Below, piece after piece: positions 1-10,927 of a DNA stretch of 51,624 nucleotides. Each line of letters begins with the position of its first letter. Within the stretch, counting starts at the first letter, position 1. The stretch covers positions 1 to 51,624 of the forward strand of contig NZ_JANFDG010000035.1 of the NCBI RefSeq assembly GCF_024609765.1. Direction: 5' to 3'. Origin of the DNA: Shinella pollutisoli. Its GTDB lineage: Bacteria; Pseudomonadota; Alphaproteobacteria; Rhizobiales; Rhizobiaceae. The position numbers were made by a program, and so were the translations under genes. Under the pieces are notes generated by a model, which saw only the letters and a list, made by a program, of their open reading frames with translations, did not search any database and was not told the origin of the DNA.

Positions 1-171
1 TGATCAGCAGGTCGTCAGACGTTATATCCGTAATCAGGAAAAGGCCGACAAAGCTTCCGACTTTGCCGACCTCTTTAATCGTAGCTACTAACTTATAACA
101 AAACCGCTTCTAGCGGTTCAAGCGCAGCGTTTCAAACCTCCACCTCTGGTGGAGGTCATGGCTTTTTCAAC
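1..171 (+). mobile_element. Right end of an IS200/IS605-like insertion sequence
   Basis: The first 91 bases are the tail of an open frame resembling a Y1 (HUH) transposase. Two short perfect hairpins follow, each with a TCT loop: AACCGCT/AGCGGTT at 102-118 and ACCTCCACC/GGTGGAGGT at 136-156. IS200/IS605 elements lack inverted terminal repeats and carry subterminal hairpins of this kind; a TCAA tetramer at 168-171 could be the right cleavage point, as in IS608. The left end is outside the window, so the boundary and family are inferred. It sits between the expected pal gene and ybgF. Confidence 0.5.
2..91 (+). CDS. C-terminal fragment of an IS200/IS605-like TnpA transposase (partial)
   Basis: An open frame enters from the left edge and ends with TAA; only 29 residues are visible (VVRRYIRNQEKADKASDF is the core). 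The helix with the pattern RYI-NQEK resembles the last helix of small IS200-type TnpA proteins, single-strand DNA transposases with one catalytic tyrosine. The catalytic HUH and tyrosine motifs would lie to the left. The hairpins just downstream support the call, but a 29-residue match is weak on its own. Confidence 0.45.
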   Translation, partial: DQQVVRRYIRNQEKADKASDFADLFNRSY

Positions 172-266
172 ATACTTTGGCCGAACTCCGTTGCTTTTTG
201 AGAGCATTTGGAAAACTCTTGCGCCTGCGCTCCGGCGCGTTTTCAAGACCAACAGGACGAAGACAT

Positions 267-1256
267 ATGAAGAAACTTGTCGCGGCAGGCGTTCTCAGTC
301 TCGCAGCGGTGGCAGGCATGGTCGGGCCGATCAGTGCATCGCCGCTGTCGGGCCTGGTGAACGGCTTCCTGCCGCCCGATGGCGGCCGGTCGGCCAGGGG
401 TGACGTGGTCCTCGCGCAGGCCATGGATCCGCGCGTCGGCCAGCTCGAGGAGGAGATCCGCTCGCTCAACGGCCGGATCGAGGAAATGAGCTTCCAGCTC
501 CTGCAGATGCAGGAACAGATCCGCAAGGCGCAGGAAGACAACGAGTACCGCTTCCAGGAACTCGAAAGCGGCAAGGCGAAGGGCCAGAGCGGCGCGCTCG
601 AAAAGCCCGTCAACGGCGGCACGGCCGACGAACAGATCGCCTCGAACAGGCTTCCGGCGGATTCGTCCGCCGGGGGCGTCACGCCGGACGCCGGCACCGG
701 CGCCGGCGCGCTGCCGCAGGAGCTGGGCTCGATCCGCTTCGACGAGAACGGCAACCCGGTCGGCGCCGACGTCAATCCCGGCCTCGACAACGAGAGCGCC
801 TCGCTCGGCAACGAGCTGCCCGGCGTCGACACCGGCCTGCCGCAGGCCTCGCAGCAGGCGACGGCCTCGCTCGACAATCCCGACGACATCTACCAGGCCG
901 CCTACGGCCACGTGCTGTCCGGCGACTACCAGCTCGCCGAGCGCGAGTTCCGCGACTATCTCGACATCTTCCCGAACGGCGACAAGGCGGCCGACGCGAC
1001 CTTCTGGCTCGGCGAGGCGCAATATTCCCAGGGCAATTTCAACGAGGCGGCGAAGACCTTCCTCAACGCCCACCAGGCCTACGGCAAGTCGAAGAAGGCG
1101 CCGGAAATGCTTCTGAAGCTCGGCATGTCGCTCGCCGCGCTCGACAACCGCGAGACCGCCTGCGCCACGCTGCGCGAGGTCAACAAGCGCTATCCCAACG
1201 CGTCCAAGGCCGTGAAGAGCAAGGTCTCGTCCGAACAGAGCCGGCTGTCCTGCTGA
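267..1256 (+). CDS. ybgF: Tol-Pal system protein YbgF (CpoB)
   Basis: Periplasmic Tol-Pal partner that coordinates outer-membrane constriction with peptidoglycan synthesis at division. The 329-residue protein starts MKKLVAAGVLSLAAVAG, a signal peptide of about 25 residues. A coiled coil follows (about residues 52-95, starting DPRVGQLEEEIRSLNGRIEE), then a low-complexity acidic linker, then about 125 residues of tetratricopeptide repeats (YQAAYGHVLSGDYQLAEREF is the first). This is the standard YbgF layout. The start was chosen because it opens the signal peptide and has AGGACGA upstream; the frame is open further 5' but that part is not protein-like. Its stop overlaps the presumed tilS start. 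The usual upstream neighbour pal is not next to it because IS-like DNA intervenes. Confidence 0.93.
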   Translation: MKKLVAAGVLSLAAVAGMVGPISASPLSGLVNGFLPPDGGRSARGDVVLAQAMDPRVGQLEEEIRSLNGRIEEMSFQLLQMQEQIRKAQEDNEYRFQELESGKAKGQSGALEKPVNGGTADEQIASNRLPADSSAGGVTPDAGTGAGALPQELGSIRFDENGNPVGADVNPGLDNESASLGNELPGVDTGLPQASQQATASLDNPDDIYQAAYGHVLSGDYQLAEREFRDYLDIFPNGDKAADATFWLGEAQYSQGNFNEAAKTFLNAHQAYGKSKKAPEMLLKLGMSLAALDNRETACATLREVNKRYPNASKAVKSKVSSEQSRLSC

Positions 1257-2536
1257 CGTCCTCCGCAACCGACGGCAGCGTCGCCGCGGCGGCCGACCGT
1301 TTCCTTTCCCGTTTCCGGCGCCCCGTCAAGTTTCTCCTCGCCGTTTCCGGCGGCAGCGATTCGACCGGGCTTCTCGTGGCGCTCGCCACGCTCGTCGCGA
1401 CCGGGCGCTACCCGGGCATCTCCCTTGCCGCCTGCACCGTCGACCATGCGCTGCGCCCGCGATCGGCGGACGAGGCCCGCGCCGTCGCGGCTCTCTGCGC
1501 ACGCTACGGCATTCCCCATTCCGTTCGCCGCTGGGACGGCCCGAAGCCCGTTACCGGCCTCCAGGCCGCGGCGCGGACGAAGCGCTACGACCTTCTTCTC
1601 GATGCCGCCGCCGGGCATGGCGCGGATGCGATCCTGACGGCCCACACCGGCGACGACCAGCGCGAGACGATCGCCATGCGCGCCGGCCGCGCCGCCGGGG
1701 GCGTCGGCTTGTCCGGCATGGCGGATGCCGTGCTGCTCGGCGGCCGGGTCTGGCTGTTCCGGCCGCTCCTGTCGGTGGACCGGGCGGAGATCCGGCGCTT
1801 TCTGGAAAGCGCGGGGGAGGAATGGATCGACGATCCGAGCAATGCCAATCCCCGTTTCGAGCGCGTGCGCGTCCGCGAAGGCCGGCCGGAGGCGATGGCG
1901 GAGGCCGTCGACCGGCTCGCCCTGTCGCGGCGGGCGGCGGAGTTCCTCGACGCCCATGTGCGGGCGCTTTCGCCGCTGCTCTTCCTGCTGCCGCCCGAGG
2001 GCATCGCGACAGCGCTTGCCGATCCCGCCGCATGGCGCGGGCTGATGCTGCTCGCGGCGACGACCGGCGGCCGCGTCCATGCGCCGGAGACGGCCTCGGC
2101 CGACCGCATCCGCACCTTTCTCGCCGACGGCACATTGTCGCGGCTGACGGCCGGCCGGGTCGTGTTCGACCGGCGGCGGGCGGGGCTCTTCCTCTACCGC
2201 GAGCGCCGGGGGATCGAGCCGCTCGTGCTTCCGGCCGGCGGGACGGCGACCTGGGACGGACGGCTGGGCGTCGCCAATCGCGGCTCCCGCCCGCTCGTCG
2301 TCTCGGCGGCGGGAGCCACGATCGATCCGGCACTCCGCGGTGCGGCCCGCCGGGCGGCCGAGGCCGCGCCGCGGTTCGGCTTTGCGGACGGCGGCCCGGC
2401 GCCGGCGGACCGCTTCACCGTGGAACCGCTGATTGCGCCCTATGCGCGCTTCCTGCCGGGATTCGACCTGCCGGTCGCCCAGGCGCTCGCCCGCCTCCTC
2501 GGCCGCGCGCCCTTTCCCTCTCCGCCGAACGGATGA
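1253..2536 (+). CDS. tilS: tRNA(Ile)-lysidine synthetase TilS
   Basis: ATP-dependent enzyme that converts C34 of the CAU-anticodon tRNA-Ile into lysidine, so that it reads AUA. The PP-loop signature SGGSDS is at residues 32-37, followed by DHALRPRSADEARAV and the HTGDDQRET motif typical of TilS. The C-terminal half is less conserved. No ATG or GTG precedes the PP-loop in this frame; the first GTG (at 1376) lies after it and would remove the catalytic motif. The likely start is therefore a CTG overlapping the ybgF stop as CTGA, giving about 427 residues, normal for the family. The alternative CTG is one codon upstream. Translation is probably coupled to ybgF. Confidence 0.88.
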   Translation: MTSSATDGSVAAAADRFLSRFRRPVKFLLAVSGGSDSTGLLVALATLVATGRYPGISLAACTVDHALRPRSADEARAVAALCARYGIPHSVRRWDGPKPVTGLQAAARTKRYDLLLDAAAGHGADAILTAHTGDDQRETIAMRAGRAAGGVGLSGMADAVLLGGRVWLFRPLLSVDRAEIRRFLESAGEEWIDDPSNANPRFERVRVREGRPEAMAEAVDRLALSRRAAEFLDAHVRALSPLLFLLPPEGIATALADPAAWRGLMLLAATTGGRVHAPETASADRIRTFLADGTLSRLTAGRVVFDRRRAGLFLYRERRGIEPLVLPAGGTATWDGRLGVANRGSRPLVVSAAGATIDPALRGAARRAAEAAPRFGFADGGPAPADRFTVEPLIAPYARFLPGFDLPVAQALARLLGRAPFPSPPNG

Positions 2537-2716
2537 GGGCGGCGGGCGGCGCTTTGTGGTAGGATGAATGAAACTGCGCCGCCGGCCGTTGACGATGTTG
2601 ACGAGAAATGCCGGTGCGCCGCGTGCTTTGCCTTGGCAAGGCCATGCCGCGACCCTATGTTAGCCGAGAATGAAGCGGTCGGGAGAACCCGGCCCGGAAA
2701 GTGCCCGGAAAGCCCG

Positions 2717-4639
<1,923 letters not shown>

Positions 4640-4665
4640 CCGATCCTGCTCACGGAATGCGGAAG

Positions 4666-4695
4666 CGGCCGGGAAATATTCCCGGCCGTTTTCTT
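4666..4695 (+). terminator. Rho-independent terminator after ftsH
   Basis: A perfect 10-bp stem (CGGCCGGGAA/TTCCCGGCCG) with a 3-base ATA loop is followed by TTTTCTTTC. It lies 26 bases after the ftsH stop and separates ftsH from glmM. Confidence 0.9.
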
Positions 4696-4923
4696 TCGGT
4701 AACGGGCTGTAATGATTTCTGATGCTTCAATGGATGCTCTCGGCCGCGTTTTGTGGCAGAGAAAAGCGTCCGTATGTCTCCGAGCGCCCCCGGGGAGGGG
4801 CGGTTTAACGTTAAGACCATACGGCGACGCCCTGTGTTGCGGCCCCCTTCACGCATCGTGTATGACGCGGGTCAGCAGGCAGGCGGGGATCGGGCGCAGC
4901 GCCGGCGGTTTTCAGGAGTGAAC

Positions 4924-6276
<1,353 letters not shown>

Positions 6277-6299
6277 GCGGCAGGATCGGCAAGTTCGCG

Positions 6300-6326
6300 A
6301 GGGCCGGAGCGAACGCCCCGGCCTTT
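6300..6326 (+). terminator. Possible weak terminator after glmM
   Basis: A GGCCGG/CCGGCC stem with a 10-base loop is followed by only TTTG. The U-tract is poor, so termination is probably partial or Rho-assisted. An AT-rich stretch (about 6330-6420) follows, ahead of the next gene. Confidence 0.4.
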
Positions 6327-6494
6327 GTCGTTCAAGTAAAACTTAACCGCGGTCGTAAACGGATTTTAACAAATACGGTAAATTTTCGTAGTTAATCGCA
6401 CCTTAACCTTTCCACTGCATTATCCATGCCTGATCGAGGGACTTGGAATCCGGCGTGCCGGGCGTGCCAAGCGAAAAGCTATCGGAGTCAGGCC

Positions 6495-7331
6495 ATGAGG
6501 AAAGTTTTGAGTGGCGTCGCAGCCGTCCTGCTCGCGGGCACGTCGGCCCACGCGGCAGATCTATACCAGCCGGAAGTCATCGAGGCGCCGCCGGTGCAGC
6601 AGGTCGCGATCGAGACGGGCGGCTGGTACCTGCGCGGCGACATGGGCTATTCCGTCAACAAGCTGCGCGGCGCCCGCTTCTTCCAGGGCAGCAACGGCAC
6701 CATGGAACAGTTCGACACGGCGAAGCTCAAGAACGGCTTCACGATCGGCGGCGGCGTCGGCTACCAGATCAACGACCACCTGCGCACGGACGCCACGCTC
6801 GACTACATGTTCAAGAGCGACTTCCGCGGCTCGACCTCGGGCGGCTGCGGCGTTGCCGTCGCCTGCACCTCGACGGACGTTTCCTCGCTGACGGCCCTCA
6901 GCCTGCTCGCCAACGCCTATGTCGACATCGGCACCTACGGCATCGTCACGCCCTATGTCGGCGGCGGTATCGGCGGCACCTACGTGCGCTGGGACGATCT
7001 CCGCAACACGTCCTGCGACGATACGGACCCGACCAACTGCGACCCGACGGTCACGCATGGCGGCAAGAAGAGCTGGCGCTTCACCTATGCGCTGATGGCC
7101 GGCGCCTCGATCGACGTCACCTGCAACCTCAAGGCCGACGTCGGCTACCGTTTCCGCCACGTCACCAAGGGCGACATGTTCGGCTACCGGATGAACGGCG
7201 GTCCCGGCTACGACAGGGGCTACTACAGCCACGAGGCACGGGCCGGCCTGCGCTATGCCTTCAACGGCTGCGACCAGCAGGCCTATATCCCGCCGGCCGA
7301 TATCCCGATCAGCGAGCCGGTCTACAAGTAA
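6495..7331 (+). CDS. Outer membrane beta-barrel protein (Omp25/Omp31/RopB-like)
   Basis: A 278-residue protein with a signal peptide (MRKVLSGVAAVLLAG, cleavage after SAHA) and alternating amphipathic strands typical of small outer-membrane barrels. Recognisable segments are GGWYLRGDMGYSVNK, GGGVGYQINDHLRTDATLDY, TPYVGGGIGGTYVRWDDL and the closing strand ARAGLRYAF. The family is common in Rhizobiales surface proteins; the substrate, if any, is unknown. The start is chosen for the signal peptide. It is a tandem paralogue of the next gene; both contain SWRFTYALMAGAS. An AT-rich upstream region suggests a strong promoter of its own. Confidence 0.85.
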   Translation: MRKVLSGVAAVLLAGTSAHAADLYQPEVIEAPPVQQVAIETGGWYLRGDMGYSVNKLRGARFFQGSNGTMEQFDTAKLKNGFTIGGGVGYQINDHLRTDATLDYMFKSDFRGSTSGGCGVAVACTSTDVSSLTALSLLANAYVDIGTYGIVTPYVGGGIGGTYVRWDDLRNTSCDDTDPTNCDPTVTHGGKKSWRFTYALMAGASIDVTCNLKADVGYRFRHVTKGDMFGYRMNGGPGYDRGYYSHEARAGLRYAFNGCDQQAYIPPADIPISEPVYK

Positions 7332-7357
7332 GCCGACAGCACCACCGGTTTTCGAGG

Positions 7358-7382
7358 GGCCGCCCGCAAGGGCGGCCTTTCC
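7358..7382 (+). terminator. Terminator after first outer-membrane gene
   Basis: A perfect 8-bp stem (GGCCGCCC/GGGCGGCC) with a GCAA tetraloop is followed by TTTCC. It lies 26 bases past the stop codon. Confidence 0.8.
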
Positions 7383-7511
7383 GCGTTCGGGGGCGCCGCC
7401 GCTTAACGGTTTCTTCATTCCTTAAGATTTATGGTTAACGAAGGGTGTCCTCTATCCGGCCGCCCGTCGTGCAACCGTCCGGGCCAAGTCCGGCTTCAGG
7501 GGAACAGGACC

Positions 7512-8351
7512 ATGCTTCGCCAGTGGGGAATTCTCGGCGTCGCCCTTCTTGCGGGCTGCGTCGCCACGGCCGCCGCGGCGGCGGACTTCGAGATCATCGA
7601 CGCACCGGAGATCAGGCTCGGCGGCGCTTCGGTCGCGCAGGGCTGGTACATCCGCGGCGATCTCGGCTATGCGGGCTGGGTGAAGGGCGGCAAGCCGTCC
7701 TATACCGTCTACCAGCCGGGCGGCACGGTCTTCTCCACGGAGACCTTCGACACCGCGCGCTTTTCCGAGCCCTTCTCCTACGGCGCCGGCATGGGCTACC
7801 AGTTCAACAATTTTCTGCGCGCCGACCTGACCACCGATTTCTTCAGCGGCAAGCTCAGCGGCCGCTCCGACGTTGCGCTGCCGTGCAGCGCCGCCGAGCC
7901 GGCCGGCACGGAATGCGGCTTCAACCACAAGGCGGGCTACAGCGCCATCAACGTCATGGCGAACGGCTATGTCGACCTTGGCACCTTCGCGGGCTTCACG
8001 CCCTATGTCGGCGCCGGCGCCGGCGTCACGAACCTGCGCTGGGACGACCTGAAGAGCACGCCCTACTGCATCGACGGCAGCGCGGCCTGCTCCGGCACGA
8101 CCTATGCCAGCGGCACGCTGCCCGGCTACGACAGCTGGCGCTTCACCTATGCCCTGATGGCCGGCGCCTCCTACGACATCACCGAGCGCGTCAAGCTAGA
8201 CCTCGGCTACCGTTTCACCGACATCGACGGCGGCAAGACCTTCGGCTACGGCGCGGCCGAACGCGGCTGGGGCGCCTCGGGCGCCAAGGGCCATGACGAG
8301 GGCTTCCAGAAGCACGAGATCCGCGCGGGCATCCGCATCACGACCTGGTGA
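7512..8351 (+). CDS. Outer membrane beta-barrel protein, second tandem copy
   Basis: A 279-residue paralogue of the preceding barrel: GWYIRGDLGYAGW, GAGMGYQFNNFLRADLTTDF, TPYVGAGAGVTNLRWDDL and SWRFTYALMAGASYDITE all have counterparts there. The N-terminus (MLRQWGILGVALLAGCVATAAAAAD) is an exported signal. It contains LLAGC, which looks like a lipobox, but the following AAAAAD also fits ordinary signal peptidase I cleavage, so lipidation is uncertain. The start has an AG-rich leader (CAGGGGAACAGG). It has its own AT-rich upstream region and a strong terminator, so it is probably monocistronic. Confidence 0.85.
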   Translation: MLRQWGILGVALLAGCVATAAAAADFEIIDAPEIRLGGASVAQGWYIRGDLGYAGWVKGGKPSYTVYQPGGTVFSTETFDTARFSEPFSYGAGMGYQFNNFLRADLTTDFFSGKLSGRSDVALPCSAAEPAGTECGFNHKAGYSAINVMANGYVDLGTFAGFTPYVGAGAGVTNLRWDDLKSTPYCIDGSAACSGTTYASGTLPGYDSWRFTYALMAGASYDITERVKLDLGYRFTDIDGGKTFGYGAAERGWGASGAKGHDEGFQKHEIRAGIRITTW

Positions 8352-8373
8352 TCCTCCCATTCATCGGTCCAGC

Positions 8374-8405
8374 ACGGCGCGCCCGCTCACCCGGCGCGCC
8401 GTTTC
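8374..8405 (+). terminator. Terminator after second outer-membrane gene
   Basis: A perfect 10-bp stem (ACGGCGCGCC/GGCGCGCCGT) with a 9-base loop is followed by TTCC. It may also slow leftward transcripts arriving from the prophage integrase operon. Confidence 0.7.
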
Positions 8406-8444
8406 CATTGCGCCGGATTATTTTTCGTTCGCGACATATTCGGC

Positions 8445-8473
8445 TTGACTCCGGGGCGCTGCTTCCATATCAG
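8445..8473 (+). promoter_or_regulatory. Sigma-70 promoter at the host-prophage boundary
   Basis: TTGACT and TATCAG are separated by exactly 17 bases, close to the rhizobial sigma-70 consensus. The transcript would start near 8480 and immediately run into the prophage. No host gene remains downstream in this window, so this is probably the promoter of the gene displaced to the far side of the prophage, likely serC. Confidence 0.65.
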
Positions 8474-8478
8474 CGGCG

Positions 8479-8530
8479 GCGGGACACCCTTCCCCAACGA
8501 AGGCGGCGTTGTGCCTACCTAACGTTTTGA
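8479..8530. other. Host leader RNA segment and attL junction (serC leader suspected)
   Basis: Downstream of the promoter a small hairpin (CCTTC, loop CCCAAC, GAAGG) is followed by GGCGGCGTTGTGCCTACC, where the integrase stop codon begins. In rhizobial genomes I recall the gene order glmM, outer-membrane gene, serC, serA, and a cis-regulatory serC leader RNA is known in alphaproteobacteria. The prophage therefore appears to have integrated in that leader. The att core cannot be defined because attR is outside the window. Confidence 0.45.
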
Positions 8531-9531
8531 TTTATCTCCTTTAATTCACGTTCATCATTGTCGCGTGTCTCTGACGTGTCAGTCAGGAGATTTGCAAGCC
8601 TTTTGTCCTCCTTCGCGTGCCCGTAGGTCTGGAAGACGTGTTGCGGCGATTTCCAGCCGCCCAGCTTGGCAACCGTGATCGGATCGACGCCCTTGTGTAG
8701 AAGGGTCGTAGCGAAGCCGTGTCGGCACGAATGGAACGATAGGGGCTTGTGCTTCTTCATGGCCCCGCGCCGGAGGACCTTGTTCCATTGCGGCTTCACC
8801 GTGTCGCGCGATGAGTATTTGAATACCTTCTCCTCCGGGTTCCTGTTGCTCTCGATATTGGCTATTGCAGCAACGAGAGCAGGCGGCATGTGAGCAACAC
8901 GCTCTGATCCTATCTTGGTCTCCCTGATCAAGACCGTTGCCGACGACAGGTCTACATCTCTCCACAGAACCTCTACCGCTTCGCCGACGCGCGCGCCGGT
9001 CAGGAACATGAAGCAGCACAGTGCGCCGAGGTGCGCATTTGCATGCGCCATGAAATCCTGAACCCATCCCCATGTCGCCGGTGTCTTCTTCTTCGATACG
9101 ACGGGGAATCGCTTCACCTTCAGATGAGGGCAAAGCTCCATCTCAGCCGCGAAGTTGATGATCGCCTGCGTCGGGGCTATGACCTGTCGATTGCGCGTTG
9201 CAGCGGAGGCTTTCGGATAGAGCGCAATCGCAGCCTTGTGGACGTGACCGGCCTTTATGTCCGAGACAAGCGTGTCCTGCCAGTAGTTCTCGATCTTCTC
9301 AAGGAAGCGCGTGGGTTTCTGCGCCTGGCGGTAGAGGATGGCGGCTTGGGCGAACGTCAGGACCGCTGCCGGTCCATCGAAATGACCTTTCCATTGCTTG
9401 TCTTCGAGATCCGAGACGAAGCGCTCGGCTGCTGCTTTCTTCGTAGTTCTTGTAGAGCCGCGAAGTCGCCGACCGGCAACCGTGCCCCGGTAGTGCCAGA
9501 TTTTGCCGCGCTTGTAGAGGGTGAGGGGCAT
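8515..9531 (-). CDS. int: Tyrosine-type site-specific integrase
   Basis: A 338-residue phage integrase that recombines attP and attB. The catalytic set is visible: Arg181 in TGARVGEAVE, a candidate Lys206 in the beta-turn, HxxR in FHSCRHG (His267, Arg270), Trp293 in GGWKS replacing the third histidine, and the nucleophile Tyr303 in QTYGHA. The N-terminal 60 residues form an arm-binding type domain (WHYRGTVAGRRLRGSTRTTK). It is the last gene of the early-left operon and its 5' end overlaps the excisionase by 175 bases. Its stop codon lies at the host junction. Confidence 0.95.
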   Translation of the reverse strand: MPLTLYKRGKIWHYRGTVAGRRLRGSTRTTKKAAAERFVSDLEDKQWKGHFDGPAAVLTFAQAAILYRQAQKPTRFLEKIENYWQDTLVSDIKAGHVHKAAIALYPKASAATRNRQVIAPTQAIINFAAEMELCPHLKVKRFPVVSKKKTPATWGWVQDFMAHANAHLGALCCFMFLTGARVGEAVEVLWRDVDLSSATVLIRETKIGSERVAHMPPALVAAIANIESNRNPEEKVFKYSSRDTVKPQWNKVLRRGAMKKHKPLSFHSCRHGFATTLLHKGVDPITVAKLGGWKSPQHVFQTYGHAKEDKRLANLLTDTSETRDNDERELKEINQNVR

Positions 9532-9701
9532 GGCCTACTGGCCTCCAGAATTGCGTCAATATCGGATTGCGTGAGGACCATTCGGTTTCCCAAAATCCTA
9601 CACGCTCCAATTCCTCTGGCAAACTCCCTCAGCTTTCGCGGAGACCAGCCGACGTGAGAAGCCACTTGCTCGGGGGTGAACACATCGGGGAGTGCCGTCA
9701 T
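9357..9701 (-). CDS. Excisionase-like helix-turn-helix protein
   Basis: 114 residues. The N-terminal 50 form a MerR/excisionase-type winged helix-turn-helix: FTPEQVASHVGWSPRKLREF, then a wing ending NRMVLTQSDIDAILEA. The rest is a basic, serine-rich tail that overlaps the integrase start in another frame; such xis-int overlap is common in lambda-like phages. It probably binds the attachment arms and directs excision. The start forms a 4-base overlap with the upstream gene. Confidence 0.75.
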   Translation of the reverse strand: MTALPDVFTPEQVASHVGWSPRKLREFARGIGACRILGNRMVLTQSDIDAILEASRPCPSPSTSAAKSGTTGARLPVGDFAALQELRRKQQPSASSRISKTSNGKVISMDRQRS

Positions 9702-10015
9702 TCTCGCGGCTCCTTCCTCGGCGTAGGGCGAAGGATTGGACGGGATGCCTGCTTGTGAAGGATTTCGGCCATGGCCTCCGTCTGATCCGATGAGTTGTCG
9801 AGCGTGAGGGTGACGCGGAATGGCTTGTATCCCATATCGCTCCAGCGCTGGACGAAGATAGGGAAATCACGGCTTGCGGCTTTCTCGGGTCCGACATGAC
9901 GCCGCCAAGTATCTGCCGTGGTGGCGGCAAGACTGCTCTTTCCCATCGCGAGCTTCACGTCATCGGGCCAGTCGCTGGCGGCGATGATGTATCCGGTGTA
10001 AGCTGCTGTGCTCAT
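9698..10015 (-). CDS. Hypothetical phage protein
   Basis: 105 residues, soluble, no signal or membrane segment. The middle (RDFPIFVQRWSDMGYKPFRV) followed by TLTLD suggests a small alpha/beta fold. I do not recognise the family. Overlapping start and stop codons with both neighbours place it inside the early-left operon. Confidence 0.65.
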   Translation of the reverse strand: MSTAAYTGYIIAASDWPDDVKLAMGKSSLAATTADTWRRHVGPEKAASRDFPIFVQRWSDMGYKPFRVTLTLDNSSDQTEAMAEILHKQASRPILRPTPRKEPRE

Positions 10016-10227
10016 CCCCGCTCCTTATCCAGTGCGTTGCGGCCGGCGGCTGTCCACCTGAAGTCCCTATTCTGACCGTCACCTCTGTATTCCAGCCAGC
10101 CTTTGCGCACGAAACGGTCATATGCCTTGCGCACAAAGGGTGGGTCGAAATTCGCCCACTCATTATCCGAGCCGGGCTCATGGGCCATTTCCGCTATGAA
10201 TTCCTCTTCGAGGCTAGTCAGCTTCAT
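10012..10227 (-). CDS. Hypothetical protein, winged-helix-like
   Basis: 71 residues. The pattern of two helices followed by FVRKAYDRFVRKGWLEYRGD and a short wing (NRDFRWTAAGRNAL) resembles a winged helix, in which case it might bind DNA. No firm family assignment. Coupled by 4-base overlaps on both sides. Confidence 0.65.
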   Translation of the reverse strand: MKLTSLEEEFIAEMAHEPGSDNEWANFDPPFVRKAYDRFVRKGWLEYRGDGQNRDFRWTAAGRNALDKERG

Positions 10228-10580
10228 TCGCTTTCTCCTCCAGAAAGTGCGTTGCGGGAGGAGGGGACGGTTCCAGAAGATGATGGGGCGGCAAGGATGC
10301 GCTCGCCGCGCTGGTGAAGCATCATCGCGAAATTGGCGACGTCGATAGGGTCACCCTTTTCGACGTGCTCGCGAAGCATCTGGGAAAGGAACAGAGCGGA
10401 GCAGGCCTCCTTGTCCTCCCATCCGCCGCGACCCTCGGCACGCTTCTTCGCCAGCTTCGCCTTCATCGCGATAGCAAAGCGATCAACGGCTATGGCGTCG
10501 GGGTGATTGCCTCCTATGGCCGATGGCAATCTGGCGGGGCTCGGAGATTTTTGCGGCACGCGAGGAAGATGCTTTTTCAT
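10224..10580 (-). CDS. Hypothetical phage protein, possible MazG-like nucleotide pyrophosphohydrolase relative
   Basis: 118 residues. The core AMKAKLAKKRAEGRGGW, then LSQMLREHVEKGDPIDVANF and AMMLHQRGERI, resembles a module widespread in phages of enterics and rhizobia. The arrangement LAxKRxxGRGGW ... DVANF resembles the C-terminal part of dATP/dGTP pyrophosphohydrolase-type phage proteins, but the metal-binding glutamates cannot be confirmed. The function remains open. Both ends overlap neighbours by 4 bases. Confidence 0.65.
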   Translation of the reverse strand: MKKHLPRVPQKSPSPARLPSAIGGNHPDAIAVDRFAIAMKAKLAKKRAEGRGGWEDKEACSALFLSQMLREHVEKGDPIDVANFAMMLHQRGERILAAPSSSGTVPSSRNALSGGESE

Positions 10581-10927
10581 TCCGCAGCTCCCGATTTAGC
10601 CGCGGCGTACCTCTTGCAGTCCTGCGCCGCCATTTCGTCACGGATTGCCCACCACTTCGGGCAAAGCCCCGTGGCGGCATCACCTGCGCTCTTGGCTTTC
10701 GGGCGGCCACAATCGGGGCAGGGCACCTCGACAGGTTTTTCGCGGACACGCGGCAAAGTGCCGAGCAGGTAGCAGTTCCATTTGACGCTTGCTTTTTCCC
10801 AGAAGGCGCGGGCCTTGTCCTCGTCATCGAACGTGGCGATGTCCTGCGATGGATCGTCAAAAAAAATGATGAATTGTCGCTTCGGCGCATTGCCGGGCTG
10901 GCACCAGATTTCCTGATGTTCGGTCAT
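10577..10927 (-). CDS. Hypothetical protein with zinc-knuckle-like cysteines
   Basis: 116 residues, starting MTEHQEIWCQPG. It contains FFDDPSQDIATFDDEDKARAF and a C-terminal CPDCGRP plus a later cysteine (TGLCPKW), consistent with a small zinc site. An upstream ATG in the same frame would add 35 very basic residues; the chosen start is favoured because it forms the same 4-base overlap seen throughout the operon. Function unknown. Confidence 0.68.
   Translation of the reverse strand: MTEHQEIWCQPGNAPKRQFIIFFDDPSQDIATFDDEDKARAFWEKASVKWNCYLLGTLPRVREKPVEVPCPDCGRPKAKSAGDAATGLCPKWWAIRDEMAAQDCKRYAAAKSGAAE

Noticed and set aside
149-403. Plus-strand frame upstream of and overlapping ybgF
   Set aside because: Overlaps the signal-peptide region of ybgF in another frame and has no coding character.
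1376-2536. tilS starting at GTG 1376
   Set aside because: Would delete the PP-loop SGGSDS essential for ATP binding.
2564-2716. N-terminal extension of FtsH from an upstream ATG
   Set aside because: Adds 51 residues not seen in the family ahead of the membrane anchor; the ATG at 2717 fits the normal length.
7512-7590. Lipoprotein signal in the second outer-membrane gene
   Set aside because: LLAGC resembles a lipobox, but the barrel family is not lipidated and an AAAAAD signal peptidase I site follows; left as uncertain.
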